Shown here: positions 8,542 through 17,420 of the stretch, piece by piece
Layout: each line of letters starts with the position of its first letter
Numbering within the stretch: the first letter of the stretch is position 1
Assembly: GCA_900109895.1 (NCBI GenBank)
Contig: FOBR01000003.1
Location: forward strand, 124,001 to 188,000
Origin: a bacterium A37T11
Lineage (GTDB): Bacteria; Bacteroidota; Bacteroidia; Sphingobacteriales; Sphingobacteriaceae
DNA length: 64,000 nt
Reading direction: 5' to 3'
Made by a program: the position numbers and the translations under genes
The notes under the pieces: model-generated
The model's database searches: none
What the model saw: only the letters and a program-made list of their open reading frames with translations
What the model was told of the DNA's origin: nothing

Positions 8542-9900
8542 TTAGTATTTGAAAATTTTACCATCAACCATCACTTCTTGGGTCGCCTCATCAAAGGTTG
8601 CCTTACCTCCGGTGCGAATGGCGGCATTGGTCATAATGTTGGCAATGGAATGCGAATATCCGGCCTCTACGGGAGCATGTGGTATTTGCCGGCTGCGTAC
8701 GCATTCCATAAAATTGCGCACGTGTGCCGAGGTTAGCGGGTCTCCGCCTGTATTAGCGCTACTGGCTACCTCAATGGCGTCTTTAGATAAGTCAAATTCA
8801 GGCAATAAATTAGGCTGCATACCCATTTCTGCCGCTTCACCTTTGTGCAATCCGCCATTTGGCGAAACTTTATTGGTAATGAGGTTTAGCTCACCGCCAT
8901 TGGAATAATAAACTTCACCCGTACCGCCTACACTATTCTGCATACGGGAAGTGAAGGTTACCTGAAAACCATCTTCACTGTTGGCAGGCCCATAATCAAA
9001 CACAGCTACCAGGCTATCCCAATTGCGGCGGCCGTCTTTCCACGTATAAATACCCCCGTTAGCTACTACACTGCGCGGATGTTCCAATTTGGTAAACCAG
9101 TGCACCGTATCAATCTGGTGTGACATCCACTGGCCCGGCATACCGGATGAATAGGGCCAAAATAACCGGTACTCGAGGTATTTACGCGGGTCCCAGTTCT
9201 CATAGGGCCGGTAAGCAGTAAAACGCTTCCAATCTGTATCTTGCTCTTTTATCTTAGCCACCAGGTCGGGCCTGCGCCAACGGCCAGGCTGGTTGACGTT
9301 CCAAACCAGGTCAACCGCAGTGATGGGGCCAAATTTTCCTTCCTGAATAAATTTAGCGGCAGCGTGGTAGTTTGTCCCGCTGCGGCGCTGAGAACCGATC
9401 TGGATGATCCGGTCACTCGCCTTTACGGCTTTAAGTGCGGCTTTGTTATCGTCCATTGTTTCGGCAAAAGGTTTTTCAACATACGCATCGCAACCCGCTT
9501 TGACGGCCTCAACCGTAGCGAGCGCATGCTGAAAGTCGGGCGTACTGATGAAAACCGCATCAATTTTATTGGCAGGGTTGTAAAGCTCTTCATTATTACG
9601 ATATCCCTTTACCGCATGCCCCATTTTCTGAGTCAAAAGGGCTGTGCCTTCTTCCCTCCGTACGTTCCAAAGGTCTGAAAGACCAACGATATCGAAATTC
9701 AATTCCTTGTAGTGGTTTAAAAAACTGGGTAGATGAGCCTGCCTGAAACGGTCAGAAAAGCCAACGACCCCAACCTGAACCCGGTCATTAGCGCCAATGA
9801 TGCGGGCATAACTTTTGGCACTCATACCCATGGTGCCTGCATAAACACCGGTAGCCAGCATAGCTGACTGCTTGATAAATGTTCTTCTGGAATTATCCAT
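8542..9900 (-). CDS. exported Gfo/Idh/MocA-family oxidoreductase
   Basis: A 452-residue NAD(P)-dependent oxidoreductase. The N-terminus SRRTFIKQSAM is a twin-arginine-like signal, as is common for periplasmic members in Bacteroidota. The Rossmann part contains VQVGVVGF, and the family signature AYVEKPFAETM is near residue 140. The C-terminal alpha/beta domain has the LFWPYSSGMPGQWMSHQIDTVHW region typical of the glycosyl-hydrolase-like subgroup. With the downstream DUF1080 gene it probably forms an operon for 3-keto-glycoside formation and cleavage. The substrate is not evident. Confidence 0.85.
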   Translation of the reverse strand: MDNSRRTFIKQSAMLATGVYAGTMGMSAKSYARIIGANDRVQVGVVGFSDRFRQAHLPSFLNHYKELNFDIVGLSDLWNVRREEGTALLTQKMGHAVKGYRNNEELYNPANKIDAVFISTPDFQHALATVEAVKAGCDAYVEKPFAETMDDNKAALKAVKASDRIIQIGSQRRSGTNYHAAAKFIQEGKFGPITAVDLVWNVNQPGRWRRPDLVAKIKEQDTDWKRFTAYRPYENWDPRKYLEYRLFWPYSSGMPGQWMSHQIDTVHWFTKLEHPRSVVANGGIYTWKDGRRNWDSLVAVFDYGPANSEDGFQVTFTSRMQNSVGGTGEVYYSNGGELNLITNKVSPNGGLHKGEAAEMGMQPNLLPEFDLSKDAIEVASSANTGGDPLTSAHVRNFMECVRSRQIPHAPVEAGYSHSIANIMTNAAIRTGGKATFDEATQEVMVDGKIFKY

Positions 9901-10064
9901 TGTTAAATTATACTGGTTTTATAATGTACTCATATTGGTTTATTCGATCAATATTAGGGCTTTTAGTTTAATTTGAATGTCAATGATTGGTATTTTTTTA
10001 CGATAACGTTGTAGAACGCCATCCTAACTTGTATTATTGTCAACGCTGTTGAGGAATATTGTTT

Positions 10065-10418
10065 ATGGCTAAAGTTGAGGAGTTATTTTGCAGGCAAGTA
10101 TATGAAGTAGTTCGCCACATTCCAGAGGGGCGTGTCACTTCATACGGTGCAATTGCAAAGGTTCTGGGGCTCGAGCGCGGTTCAAGGATGGTAGGTTACG
10201 CCTTGCGTGGATGCGGTTCCGTTCATCCACCGGTGCCCGCGCATCGCGTGGTGAATAGTAATGGTGTATTAAGTGCCAAAGCTGCTTTTGGCGGTTCCTT
10301 AATGCAACAGTTACTGGAAAACGAAGGCCTTATTATTGTCAATGACCGGGTGAACGATTTTAAAACTGTGTTTTGGGATCCATTATTCAATGCTTACGGT
10401 GAGCCCTTCACCCTTTAA
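10065..10418 (+). CDS. alkyltransferase-like protein (MGMT family, no active-site Cys)
   Basis: A 117-residue protein matching the DNA-binding domain of O6-alkylguanine transferases. RQVYEVVRHIPEGRVTSYGAIAKVLG leads to the helix-turn-helix, and the active-site segment reads VPAHRVVN. The catalytic Cys of PCHRV is therefore Ala, which places it with the alkyltransferase-like (ATL) proteins that bind O6-alkylguanine and recruit nucleotide excision repair instead of removing the lesion. The ATG at 10065 is preferred over the TTG two codons upstream. Its last 36 bases overlap the 3' end of clpS on the opposite strand. Confidence 0.88.
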   Translation: MAKVEELFCRQVYEVVRHIPEGRVTSYGAIAKVLGLERGSRMVGYALRGCGSVHPPVPAHRVVNSNGVLSAKAAFGGSLMQQLLENEGLIIVNDRVNDFKTVFWDPLFNAYGEPFTL

Positions 10419-10664
10419 GATTTTTCGGTAGATGTCTACCTCGGTATAGGAGCCTTCCAATACAATACATTTTCCCTCATTATGAACAGTCCAGGCAATT
10501 CTTTCTGCCTGCTTTTCGGAGTAATCCAGGTAGGTGATCAAACAATGGATCACGTGCTCAAAGGTGTTTGTATCGTCATTCCAAAGAACAAGGCGGTTGG
10601 TTGGTTTCACAGACGCCAATATTTCTTCTAATGTAAACGTTTCTTCCTGAGTTTCTACAGACAT
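10383..10664 (-). CDS. clpS: ATP-dependent Clp protease adaptor ClpS
   Basis: A 93-residue N-degron adaptor that delivers substrates with destabilising N-termini to ClpAP/ClpCP. The sequence shows RLVLWNDDTNTFEHVIHCL, the conserved NDD motif and the HNEGKCIVLEG segment that form the ClpA-binding and N-degron-binding surfaces. The ATG at 10664 gives the usual length; the longer frame to 10706 adds a non-conserved leader. The gene converges on and overlaps the alkyltransferase-like gene by 36 bases. Confidence 0.93.
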   Translation of the reverse strand: MSVETQEETFTLEEILASVKPTNRLVLWNDDTNTFEHVIHCLITYLDYSEKQAERIAWTVHNEGKCIVLEGSYTEVDIYRKILKGEGLTVSIE

Positions 10665-10722
10665 ACTTTTGAATTTGTAAATTGAGCCCCCAAAGATAGT
10701 AAACAATACCGTCTATCGTACT

Positions 10723-11484
10723 TTATCCTTTCCTCAAATTATTGATAATTGTATTAAGAATAGACCTTGTTGAAGGTGCCCACCATTGTTTAAGAATGGC
10801 CGCTACCACTTCATCCTGGTTCATACTAAGCTGTGCCACTAACGCTTTCCGCAAATTCCGCTTACTTTGCCGCCAGGTATTACTTTCCAAGTGCATGTAT
10901 TTTTTCAATTGCCGTTCGGCAGTCCCGCGCAAATATTGCATTTCGACCACCTCATCCACCAAATGGCAGGCCAGTGCCTCTTCGGGTCTCAACAGCCGGC
11001 CTTCTAATAAATAGTGGTAAGCAACCCGTTGACCCAGCCAAAAGCTATACAGATGGAAAATGGAATCAGGCACGATGATACCTACAGCTAGTTCATTCAG
11101 CCCAATGATGTATTCACCTGCCGCCATGATCCGGTAATCGCAGCAGAGTGCCAATATACATCCACCCGCAGGGCTGTGACCACTAATAGCCGCTATTGCC
11201 GGTTTATCAAAGGCAGTAAACGTTCTGATAAAATGAGTAAAATTTTGCCAGAAGTCAAGCATCTGCTGTTCATTGTAGTCATACAGTTCAATCAGGTCCA
11301 GGCCCGAACTAAAAAAGCCCTCATGCCCATGAACAATAATCCCTCTCACGTTATCATCTTTTTGAAGAATGTCAACCGTATCCACCAATTCCTGCAACAT
11401 GCCCATATTTATCGCATTTGACCGGCCCCTGTTTAAGGATACGTAAGCCATATGCTCATTTGGGGTTATTTTTATAAATTCCAT
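10723..11484 (-). CDS. enoyl-CoA hydratase/isomerase family protein
   Basis: A 253-residue crotonase-fold enzyme. The first oxyanion-hole segment is HEGFFSSGLDLIELY and the second is GHSPAGGCILALCCDYRIMAAG. The GHSPAGGC form and the following LNELAVGI with one glutamate resemble delta3,delta2-enoyl-CoA isomerases of the ECI1 type more than hydratases with two catalytic Glu residues. A role in unsaturated fatty acid oxidation is plausible. It is transcribed towards clpS with a 58-base gap. Confidence 0.8.
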   Translation of the reverse strand: MEFIKITPNEHMAYVSLNRGRSNAINMGMLQELVDTVDILQKDDNVRGIIVHGHEGFFSSGLDLIELYDYNEQQMLDFWQNFTHFIRTFTAFDKPAIAAISGHSPAGGCILALCCDYRIMAAGEYIIGLNELAVGIIVPDSIFHLYSFWLGQRVAYHYLLEGRLLRPEEALACHLVDEVVEMQYLRGTAERQLKKYMHLESNTWRQSKRNLRKALVAQLSMNQDEVVAAILKQWWAPSTRSILNTIINNLRKG

Positions 11485-11558
11485 GTACCTGTATTTGATG
11501 GTTTATCACAATAATGCATCTAAGTTATGTAAAATTTACGGTATTGACCCTGCAATTA

Positions 11559-11588
11559 TTGTCACTTAACAGCCAAGACTTACTTTTG
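11559..11588 (+). promoter_or_regulatory. Bacteroidota-type promoter for the universal stress protein gene
   Basis: A TTG at 11559-11561 and TACTTTTG at 11581-11588 are separated by exactly 19 bases. This fits the Bacteroidota sigma consensus (-33 TTG, -7 TAnnTTTG). The -7 element ends 20 bases before the ATG at 11609. Confidence 0.75.
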
Positions 11589-11608
11589 TAACAATTAAAA
11601 ATCACTAC

Positions 11609-12430
11609 ATGAATACAATAATTGTCGCTACCGATTTTTCAAAAGAAGCCGAAAATGCCGTGGAATATGCCGCTGCAATTGCAAAAACCATTCAGGCCGA
11701 TATCGTATTGTTTAACGGGTATCCCATTCCAGTCCATGCATCAAATGCCCGTTTGTCTGCAGACCGTATTCAAGAAATGATTGACTCAAACAATGAGCAT
11801 TTAAAAGAAAGAGCCGATGATATTAAAACGCGATATGGCATCACCGTTTTATATGAAACAGCCATGTTAGATGTTTTTGAAGAACTAACTAGTTTGATAC
11901 AAAAATACGATGCCAGGGCAGTTGTTATGGGTACTGCCGCCAAATCTATTGAACAGGATTTGTTAGGAAATACCACCACCTTTGCAATTTCAAAGGTAAA
12001 GATTCCAGTATTGGCCATTCCCTTAGGAGTCACCTTTTCCGGCATAAAAAAGATACTCTTTGCCTGTGATGTGTTAAGAGGAGTTCATCAACGTATTCTG
12101 GAAAGGGTAAAAGAAACGGCTTCCAGATTTGGAGCCGAAGTGGAAGTTTTTTATGTAAGTAAGGTCATTAATGAGATCATTGAAAATGAAGATGGACAAT
12201 CTCCAAGCAATGCCATTGATGAAAGCCTTGAAGGGGTGACCTATTATTACAAGAATGTACAGTCAAATGCCATTATCCATGCCATTGAAGATGAGATCAA
12301 AGAAATTGGAGCAGACCTCTTAATAATGGTTCCCAATAAATACGGCTTTTGGAAATCATTGATTCACCGTAGTAAAACACGAATGATGGCTTCCCGTACA
12401 GAAATACCGCTGCTTTCTATCAATATTTAA
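11609..12430 (+). CDS. universal stress protein, tandem UspA domains
   Basis: A 273-residue protein with two UspA domains. The first begins TIIVATDFSKEAENAVEYAAAIA and ends near AVVMGTAAKSIEQDLLGNTT, giving a G-x2-G-x9-G-like nucleotide loop. The second starts at KKILFACDVLRGVH and ends LLIMVPNKYGFWKSLIHRSKTR, where the loop is degenerate. Such proteins bind ATP or AMP and act in stress survival. Its stop overlaps the 3' end of the kinase-like gene on the other strand by 4 bases. Confidence 0.9.
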   Translation: MNTIIVATDFSKEAENAVEYAAAIAKTIQADIVLFNGYPIPVHASNARLSADRIQEMIDSNNEHLKERADDIKTRYGITVLYETAMLDVFEELTSLIQKYDARAVVMGTAAKSIEQDLLGNTTTFAISKVKIPVLAIPLGVTFSGIKKILFACDVLRGVHQRILERVKETASRFGAEVEVFYVSKVINEIIENEDGQSPSNAIDESLEGVTYYYKNVQSNAIIHAIEDEIKEIGADLLIMVPNKYGFWKSLIHRSKTRMMASRTEIPLLSINI

Positions 12431-13269
12431 CCCGCATGGTAAGCCGCCAGATCGGTGATCAACGAAGGGATAATTTTTCCGGTGTTCATTCCATATCCTG
12501 CGGCTATTTCCTTTAGAATGTCGCGGAACGTATAGCCGATAGAACCGATGCAATTGAGGTCGTAGCGGTCATAATTTGGATAGGCGCTTACCAGATTGGC
12601 AAAAAATAAACCGAAGGCCTTTCTTACCACTTCATCCTTGTAAGCAGGATCAGTCCCTTCCATGGTAAGAAATCTTGTAAATCCGGCGCAATAGCGGTTG
12701 GGCAATTTCGACGCATAGGCTTGGCTCATCAGTTCATGAGGAGTTAATTGATAAGTGTCATAGAAAAGCTCCCTAATGGGAGCAGACATCCTTCCGCGAA
12801 TAAAGTCAGTCAGGATAAGCTTTCCGATAAATCCACCACTTCCTTCGTCTCCAAGAAGAAATCCCAAGGAATCGATGTTATGGGTTATGCGCTGGCCATC
12901 ATAGATACAAGAATTGGTACCAGTGCCTAAAATAGCTACAAATCCTGCATTATGCCCCAATAAGGCCCTGGCGGCCGCTAATAAATCACCCTCAACGGCT
13001 ATTTCCGGCGTGCGTGTAAAAATGCTTTTCAGCGTGTTTTGCATAATAGCTATCTTGTCTCCCTGGCAGCCGGCACCATAAAAATAAACCGAAGAAACCG
13101 ATCGTGGATCAAAATCCGAAGGAAAGCTTTTGTTTAATGATTCTTGCACATATTCAGGGCTAACAAAAAAAGGATTGTATCCTTCACTGTCAAAATAGAA
13201 TTTTTTGTCTGGCTCTTCAATGGCACACCAGGCTGTTTTGGTTGAACCGCTATCCGCAACTAATATCAT
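12427..13269 (-). CDS. BadF/BadG/BcrA-family sugar kinase-like ATPase (N-acetylglucosamine kinase type)
   Basis: A 280-residue ASKHA-fold protein. The phosphate-1 loop is LVADSGSTKTAW near the N-terminus, the phosphate-2 region contains ILGTGTNSCIYDG, and GFLLGDEGSGGFIG follows. This matches the Bacteroidota 'N-acetylglucosamine kinase' branch of the BadF family. The substrate is inferred from the family, not shown here. It is transcribed away from the PUL1 cluster end and is separated from the 84-residue gene upstream by 141 bases. Confidence 0.82.
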   Translation of the reverse strand: MILVADSGSTKTAWCAIEEPDKKFYFDSEGYNPFFVSPEYVQESLNKSFPSDFDPRSVSSVYFYGAGCQGDKIAIMQNTLKSIFTRTPEIAVEGDLLAAARALLGHNAGFVAILGTGTNSCIYDGQRITHNIDSLGFLLGDEGSGGFIGKLILTDFIRGRMSAPIRELFYDTYQLTPHELMSQAYASKLPNRYCAGFTRFLTMEGTDPAYKDEVVRKAFGLFFANLVSAYPNYDRYDLNCIGSIGYTFRDILKEIAAGYGMNTGKIIPSLITDLAAYHAG

Positions 13270-13358
13270 CTTGTTTTAGAAAAAATATTATCTGGGGTAA
13301 AATTACGATTTTTTTCTAAATTTTCAGATGCATTAGGCCTTTTTTACTAGATATGGAT

Positions 13359-13398
13359 AAGTATGCCGGATTTTTTTTGAACTTTCTCCAGCATACTT
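13359..13398. repeat. 12-bp inverted repeat, possible terminator stem
   Basis: Arms at 13359-13370 and 13387-13398 pair over 12 bases with one G-U and enclose a 16-base loop containing a T8 tract. It begins 12 bases beyond the stop of the 84-residue gene on the minus strand. No U-tract follows the stem directly, so termination is possible but not certain. Confidence 0.5.
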
Positions 13399-13410
13399 AA
13401 ACGTAAATTG

Positions 13411-13665
13411 TTAATTGCCAAACATGCCTTTAAGCTTGTCAACTAAGCCCGAATCATCATTACCGCCTTTTTCATCACTACCACCCGTCAATCCGCTAAG
13501 TAATGAGCTAAAGTCAAATTTTCCATTCAACAGATCTCCAGCCTTATCCTTTACAGATTCGGGAAGGTTTTTCTGTACAAATTCCAATACGACTGTGGTT
13601 GCTTTTTGTGCGACTTCGGGCGAGAGCCCTACTTTCTGCACCAATTCATTAATGAGATTTTCCAT
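13411..13665 (-). CDS. small conserved protein, DUF2267-like N-terminus
   Basis: An 84-residue soluble protein. The first 45 residues (ENLINELVQKVGLSPEVAQKATT) form a helical pair like those in small DUF2267/DUF937-type proteins. The rest is a Gly/Ser/Asp linker and a terminal DKLKGMFGN helix. No catalytic residues are apparent and the function is unknown. It sits 28 bases beyond the GH3 gene on the same strand. Confidence 0.65.
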   Translation of the reverse strand: MENLINELVQKVGLSPEVAQKATTVVLEFVQKNLPESVKDKAGDLLNGKFDFSSLLSGLTGGSDEKGGNDDSGLVDKLKGMFGN

Positions 13666-13693
13666 ACCTTAATCTTACAAAAAACGGGCCTTT

Positions 13694-15982
13694 TTATTTG
13701 AAGCTAAAACCGGCCTCTTTAACGTCGCGCGAATTTCCGCCTATGAATACCTTAAAATCACCTGGCTCCGCAGCATACGTTAACTGTGCATTATAAAATT
13801 TTAAATCAGCTTCTGAGATCCTAAAAGTCACTTTTTTACTTTCTCCCGGGGCCAGGCTGATCTTCTGAAATCCTTTAAGTTCCTTCACCGGACGGGTAGT
13901 GCTCCCCACCAAATCCTGGATATACAGCTGCACAACTTCCTTTCCCGCTACTTCTCCTGTATTCCGTACCGTCACACTGGCGCTAAGGTATCCGCCGCGA
14001 TTAAATACAGGAGCGCTCAGCTCCACACTACTGTATTCAAATTGGGTATAGCTCAACCCAAATCCAAAAGGATATAACGGGTCATTGTCTACATCCAGAT
14101 AATTTGATTTGAATTTTTGGAACCATTTTCCTTCCTCCAGGGGCCTCCCCGTATTTTTATGGCTGTAATATAGTGGGATTTGACCCACATTCTGTGGAAA
14201 CGTAGCTGTAAGTTTTCCGGACGGGTTTACCGCTCCGAAAAGTACATCGGTGATGGCTTGTGCTGCTTGGCTTCCTCCAAACCAGGCATTCAGTATAGCG
14301 GGGACATGATCATTCTCCCATTTTAATGTTAAAGGCCGACCGGCAAATAGCACTAATACCACAGGTTTTCCTGTGTTCAGTAAGGCTTCCAGCAGTCTTC
14401 GCTGCACTGCAGGAATGTCCAGATTCGTACGGCTGGAACTCTCCCCTGTCATTTCAGAGCTTTCCCCCAACGCGGCTACCACCACATCCGATTGATTTGC
14501 CGTGGCTACAGCTTCGGCGATCATATCTGCTTCAGGCCGGGTATCCCTTGGGATGGTTCGCCCAAACATCGTAGCTCTTGTTTGGTAGGTGGAGTCTTCC
14601 AATAAATTGGCTCCCATTGCGTGAAGTATCTTTACCTGTTTTCCCAATACCTCCTGCATGCCCTCCAGCAGCGAAGGAGTTTTGTCCAGTTCAGCGCTAA
14701 CGCTCCATGTACCAGGCATATTGCTGCCCGTATTGGACAAGGGGCCTATTAGGGCCACTGTACCACTTTTTTTGAGTGGCAACAGGTGGTTTTCATTTTT
14801 AAGCAGCACGAAAGACTGTCCTGCCACCTGCCGTGCAAACGCCAGGTGTTCTTGAGACAAGATTTCGGTTTTTGCACGGTTCTCATCACAATAACGAAAT
14901 GGATCATCAAACAACCCTAATTTGTACTTTGCCTCCAGAATCAGTCTGCAAGCCCGGTCAATATCCACCTGAGAGACCTTTCCTTCGGTCAACGAATTCT
15001 TTAACGTGGTTAGGTATCCTTCCCCCACCATGTCCATATCGGCCCCGGCCTTAATAGCCAACGCCGATACCTCCTGCAAATCTCCAAGCCCATGGGCAGT
15101 TAGTTCGTTTATAGCGGTATAATCAGTTACGACCATGCCCTTAAACCCCCATTGTTTGCGAAGTACATCATCCAGCAGCCATTTATTGGCCGTTGCAGGC
15201 ATTCCATTAATGTCGTTAAACGAAGCCATTACCGTTGCCGCACCCGCATCGATACCGGCTTTGTATGGTGGGAAGTACTCGTTATACATTCTGGGTAAAC
15301 TCATGTCCGTTGTATTATACTCCCGGCCGGCCTCCACTGCTCCATATAACGCAAAGTGTTTAATGCAGGCCAGGATGGTATTGTTCTGTCCAAGGTCATT
15401 TCCCTGATAGCCCTTTACCATGGACGCAGCTATTTGTGATCCCAAATAGGGGTCTTCACCGCTCCCTTCAGAAATGCGCCCCCAGCGTGGGTCACGGGAA
15501 ATATCCACCATCGGTGAGAAAGTCCAATTCAGCCCATCGGCACTTGCCTCAATAGCAGCTACGCGAGCCGTCTGTTCAATAAGTCCCATGTCCCAGGTAC
15601 AGGAAAGTCCAAGAGGGATAGGGAACATGGTTTTATATCCATGGATCACATCCATTCCAAAGATCAGTGGGATCTTCAGTCGTGTGTGGTTCACCGCCAG
15701 TTCCTGTGCTTTGCGTATGCGTCCGGGGGTACTCATACTAAATATGCCTCCTACCTGGCCATTTTTAATTTTGGCCTCCATATCGGTACTGACTACTGAA
15801 CCAGTGGTGGCCTCTCCACCGGTGAGCAAATTAAGCTGCCCGATCTTTTCATCGAGCGTCATTTTTTTTAAAAGTCCGTCTACAAAGGCATGCATTTGTC
15901 CCTGGCGGGTCGAGGTTTGGGCATTAGCATATACCACTGCAAACAACAACAGCACGATAAAAGGTGGTATTTTCTTATTCAT
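13694..15982 (-). CDS. bglX: GH3 beta-glucosidase, last gene of PUL1
   Basis: A 762-residue BglX-type enzyme. The signal peptide is MNKKIPPFIVLLLFAVVYANAQ. The (beta/alpha)8 domain follows, with GMDVIHGYKTMFPIPLG, KHFALYGAVEAGREYN and the nucleophile Asp in GMVVTDYTAINEL. The alpha/beta sandwich domain contains GESSEMTGESSSRTNLD, and the C-terminal fibronectin-like domain begins near SAPVFNRGG. It releases glucose from the non-reducing end of beta-glucosides. Two GH144 genes sit directly upstream, and in Bacteroides a GH3 paired with GH144 is known to act on beta-1,2-linked sophoro-oligosaccharides, so that specificity is the best inference here. Confidence 0.93.
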   Translation of the reverse strand: MNKKIPPFIVLLLFAVVYANAQTSTRQGQMHAFVDGLLKKMTLDEKIGQLNLLTGGEATTGSVVSTDMEAKIKNGQVGGIFSMSTPGRIRKAQELAVNHTRLKIPLIFGMDVIHGYKTMFPIPLGLSCTWDMGLIEQTARVAAIEASADGLNWTFSPMVDISRDPRWGRISEGSGEDPYLGSQIAASMVKGYQGNDLGQNNTILACIKHFALYGAVEAGREYNTTDMSLPRMYNEYFPPYKAGIDAGAATVMASFNDINGMPATANKWLLDDVLRKQWGFKGMVVTDYTAINELTAHGLGDLQEVSALAIKAGADMDMVGEGYLTTLKNSLTEGKVSQVDIDRACRLILEAKYKLGLFDDPFRYCDENRAKTEILSQEHLAFARQVAGQSFVLLKNENHLLPLKKSGTVALIGPLSNTGSNMPGTWSVSAELDKTPSLLEGMQEVLGKQVKILHAMGANLLEDSTYQTRATMFGRTIPRDTRPEADMIAEAVATANQSDVVVAALGESSEMTGESSSRTNLDIPAVQRRLLEALLNTGKPVVLVLFAGRPLTLKWENDHVPAILNAWFGGSQAAQAITDVLFGAVNPSGKLTATFPQNVGQIPLYYSHKNTGRPLEEGKWFQKFKSNYLDVDNDPLYPFGFGLSYTQFEYSSVELSAPVFNRGGYLSASVTVRNTGEVAGKEVVQLYIQDLVGSTTRPVKELKGFQKISLAPGESKKVTFRISEADLKFYNAQLTYAAEPGDFKVFIGGNSRDVKEAGFSFK

Positions 15983-16006
15983 TGTTTTTTCTAATTTTTA
16001 AACTTC

Positions 16007-17419
16007 TTATTGGATAGCCGGACTTTCAAAGTTCAGCGTTTTCAGCCCCTTTTGAACATTTTTGTTCTGCATGAACAACTTCCACAGCAAGCCAGAACGT
16101 CCATTTTCAATCATAACCGGTATAGGCCCCTGGTCGATGGCCAGGTAACGTTGCGGATACCAGTTGGCCGTTTCACTAAATGCATCATAAAATCCATATT
16201 TACCCCATACCTTGTTGCCTAAGTCCTGATACAGGTGACGAATAACTTCCATGCTAAATTCAGGGGTATACGGATAAGAAGATAAGGCGGCCGTAGGCGA
16301 AATAACCCCCAGGTCTTCGGTAGGACTATGTGCTGCATACCCATTAACCGAATAACTGGCCGTCAAGCCCCAATTATGGGGGCCATAGCCTTTAAATTTC
16401 TTCGGGTTTTCCAGGCAATAAGCACGACAGATAAGGGTCTGATTCTTATTCAAGTCCCAATAGCTGGCATATTTATCTTTTAATCCACGCGGATCTAAAC
16501 CAAGGTATGAGTAGTGGGCCCAAAAAAGCGGGCCAATGTTGCCATGCTGTCCGTTAAAATTCAAAATAACGGGCATACCAAACTGTTTTGCATTCGAACG
16601 GATCGTACCATTTTTGGCCCACCCTTCATGATACACAGCCGCCGGGATACCATGTGTAGGGGATGAGGCCGCTAACACGTACATGATGAGGCATTCATTG
16701 TAACCTGTCACTGGAAAATTCATTTCCCAACCGTATTCTGGGCTCCAATGCCAGTAGAGCACATTTTGTCCTCCCTTGCGATACCAGTCGAAGTCTATTT
16801 CGTGCCAGAGTTTCTGTGCTTTTGCAGCTAGTAAACGTTCTTTCTCGTCTCCCTTGGCAAAATATTCCTCTACACAAATCAGCGCCTGCGCCATAAAAGA
16901 AGTCTCTACCAGGTCACCCCCATTGTCTTTTTGACCAAAAGGCTTCACCTTTCCTGTAGGACCATAAAGCCAATGTGGCCATGCACCATGGAAACGGTCA
17001 GCCTTTTTCAGGTAATCAGCGATGTGTAACAAGCGATCCACCCCCTGCTGCTTGCTGATAAAGCCCCGATCTATCCCCACCAAAATAGCCATGATGCCAA
17101 AGCCACTGCCCCCCGTAGTGACTACATCCTGATCATGTGCAGGGTAGTCTCCATCCAGATGGATCCGCTCAGGGGCCATGCCAGAGATCTTTTCAGCCCC
17201 CTCCCAAAAGTAGTTAAAGGTCTGCTTTTGGACTAGGGTGAGCAGGGAGTCGTTTGAGAGGGTGTCTATTTTTGCTAAGATGCCCAATCTGCCACTTCTT
17301 GCCTCGCGTTTATTTTTGCCTGTAGGCTGCTGACAAGCGAAACATGCCGCCAGCAACCCAGGTAGGATAAGTTTCCATAAATACAGATGACCTTTAATTT
17401 TTATTAAAAATTCGCTCAT
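16007..17419 (-). CDS. GH144 endo-beta-1,2-glucanase-like lipoprotein (copy 1)
   Basis: A 470-residue protein of the 'glucoamylase' Pfam family that contains the GH144 endo-beta-1,2-glucanases first characterised from Chitinophaga. The N-terminus carries a lipobox (LLAACFAC). The (alpha/alpha)6 barrel begins LVQKQTFNYFWEGAEKISGMAPER and includes TGGSGFGIMAILVGIDRGF, NGGDLVETSFMAQAL and LYWHWSPEYGWEMNFPVTGYNE, ending in YLAIDQGPIPVMIENGRSGLLW. These segments line the substrate cleft in the family. It starts one base from the stop of the second GH144 gene, so the two are translated from one message. Confidence 0.87.
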   Translation of the reverse strand: MSEFLIKIKGHLYLWKLILPGLLAACFACQQPTGKNKREARSGRLGILAKIDTLSNDSLLTLVQKQTFNYFWEGAEKISGMAPERIHLDGDYPAHDQDVVTTGGSGFGIMAILVGIDRGFISKQQGVDRLLHIADYLKKADRFHGAWPHWLYGPTGKVKPFGQKDNGGDLVETSFMAQALICVEEYFAKGDEKERLLAAKAQKLWHEIDFDWYRKGGQNVLYWHWSPEYGWEMNFPVTGYNECLIMYVLAASSPTHGIPAAVYHEGWAKNGTIRSNAKQFGMPVILNFNGQHGNIGPLFWAHYSYLGLDPRGLKDKYASYWDLNKNQTLICRAYCLENPKKFKGYGPHNWGLTASYSVNGYAAHSPTEDLGVISPTAALSSYPYTPEFSMEVIRHLYQDLGNKVWGKYGFYDAFSETANWYPQRYLAIDQGPIPVMIENGRSGLLWKLFMQNKNVQKGLKTLNFESPAIQ

Positions 17420-17420
17420 T

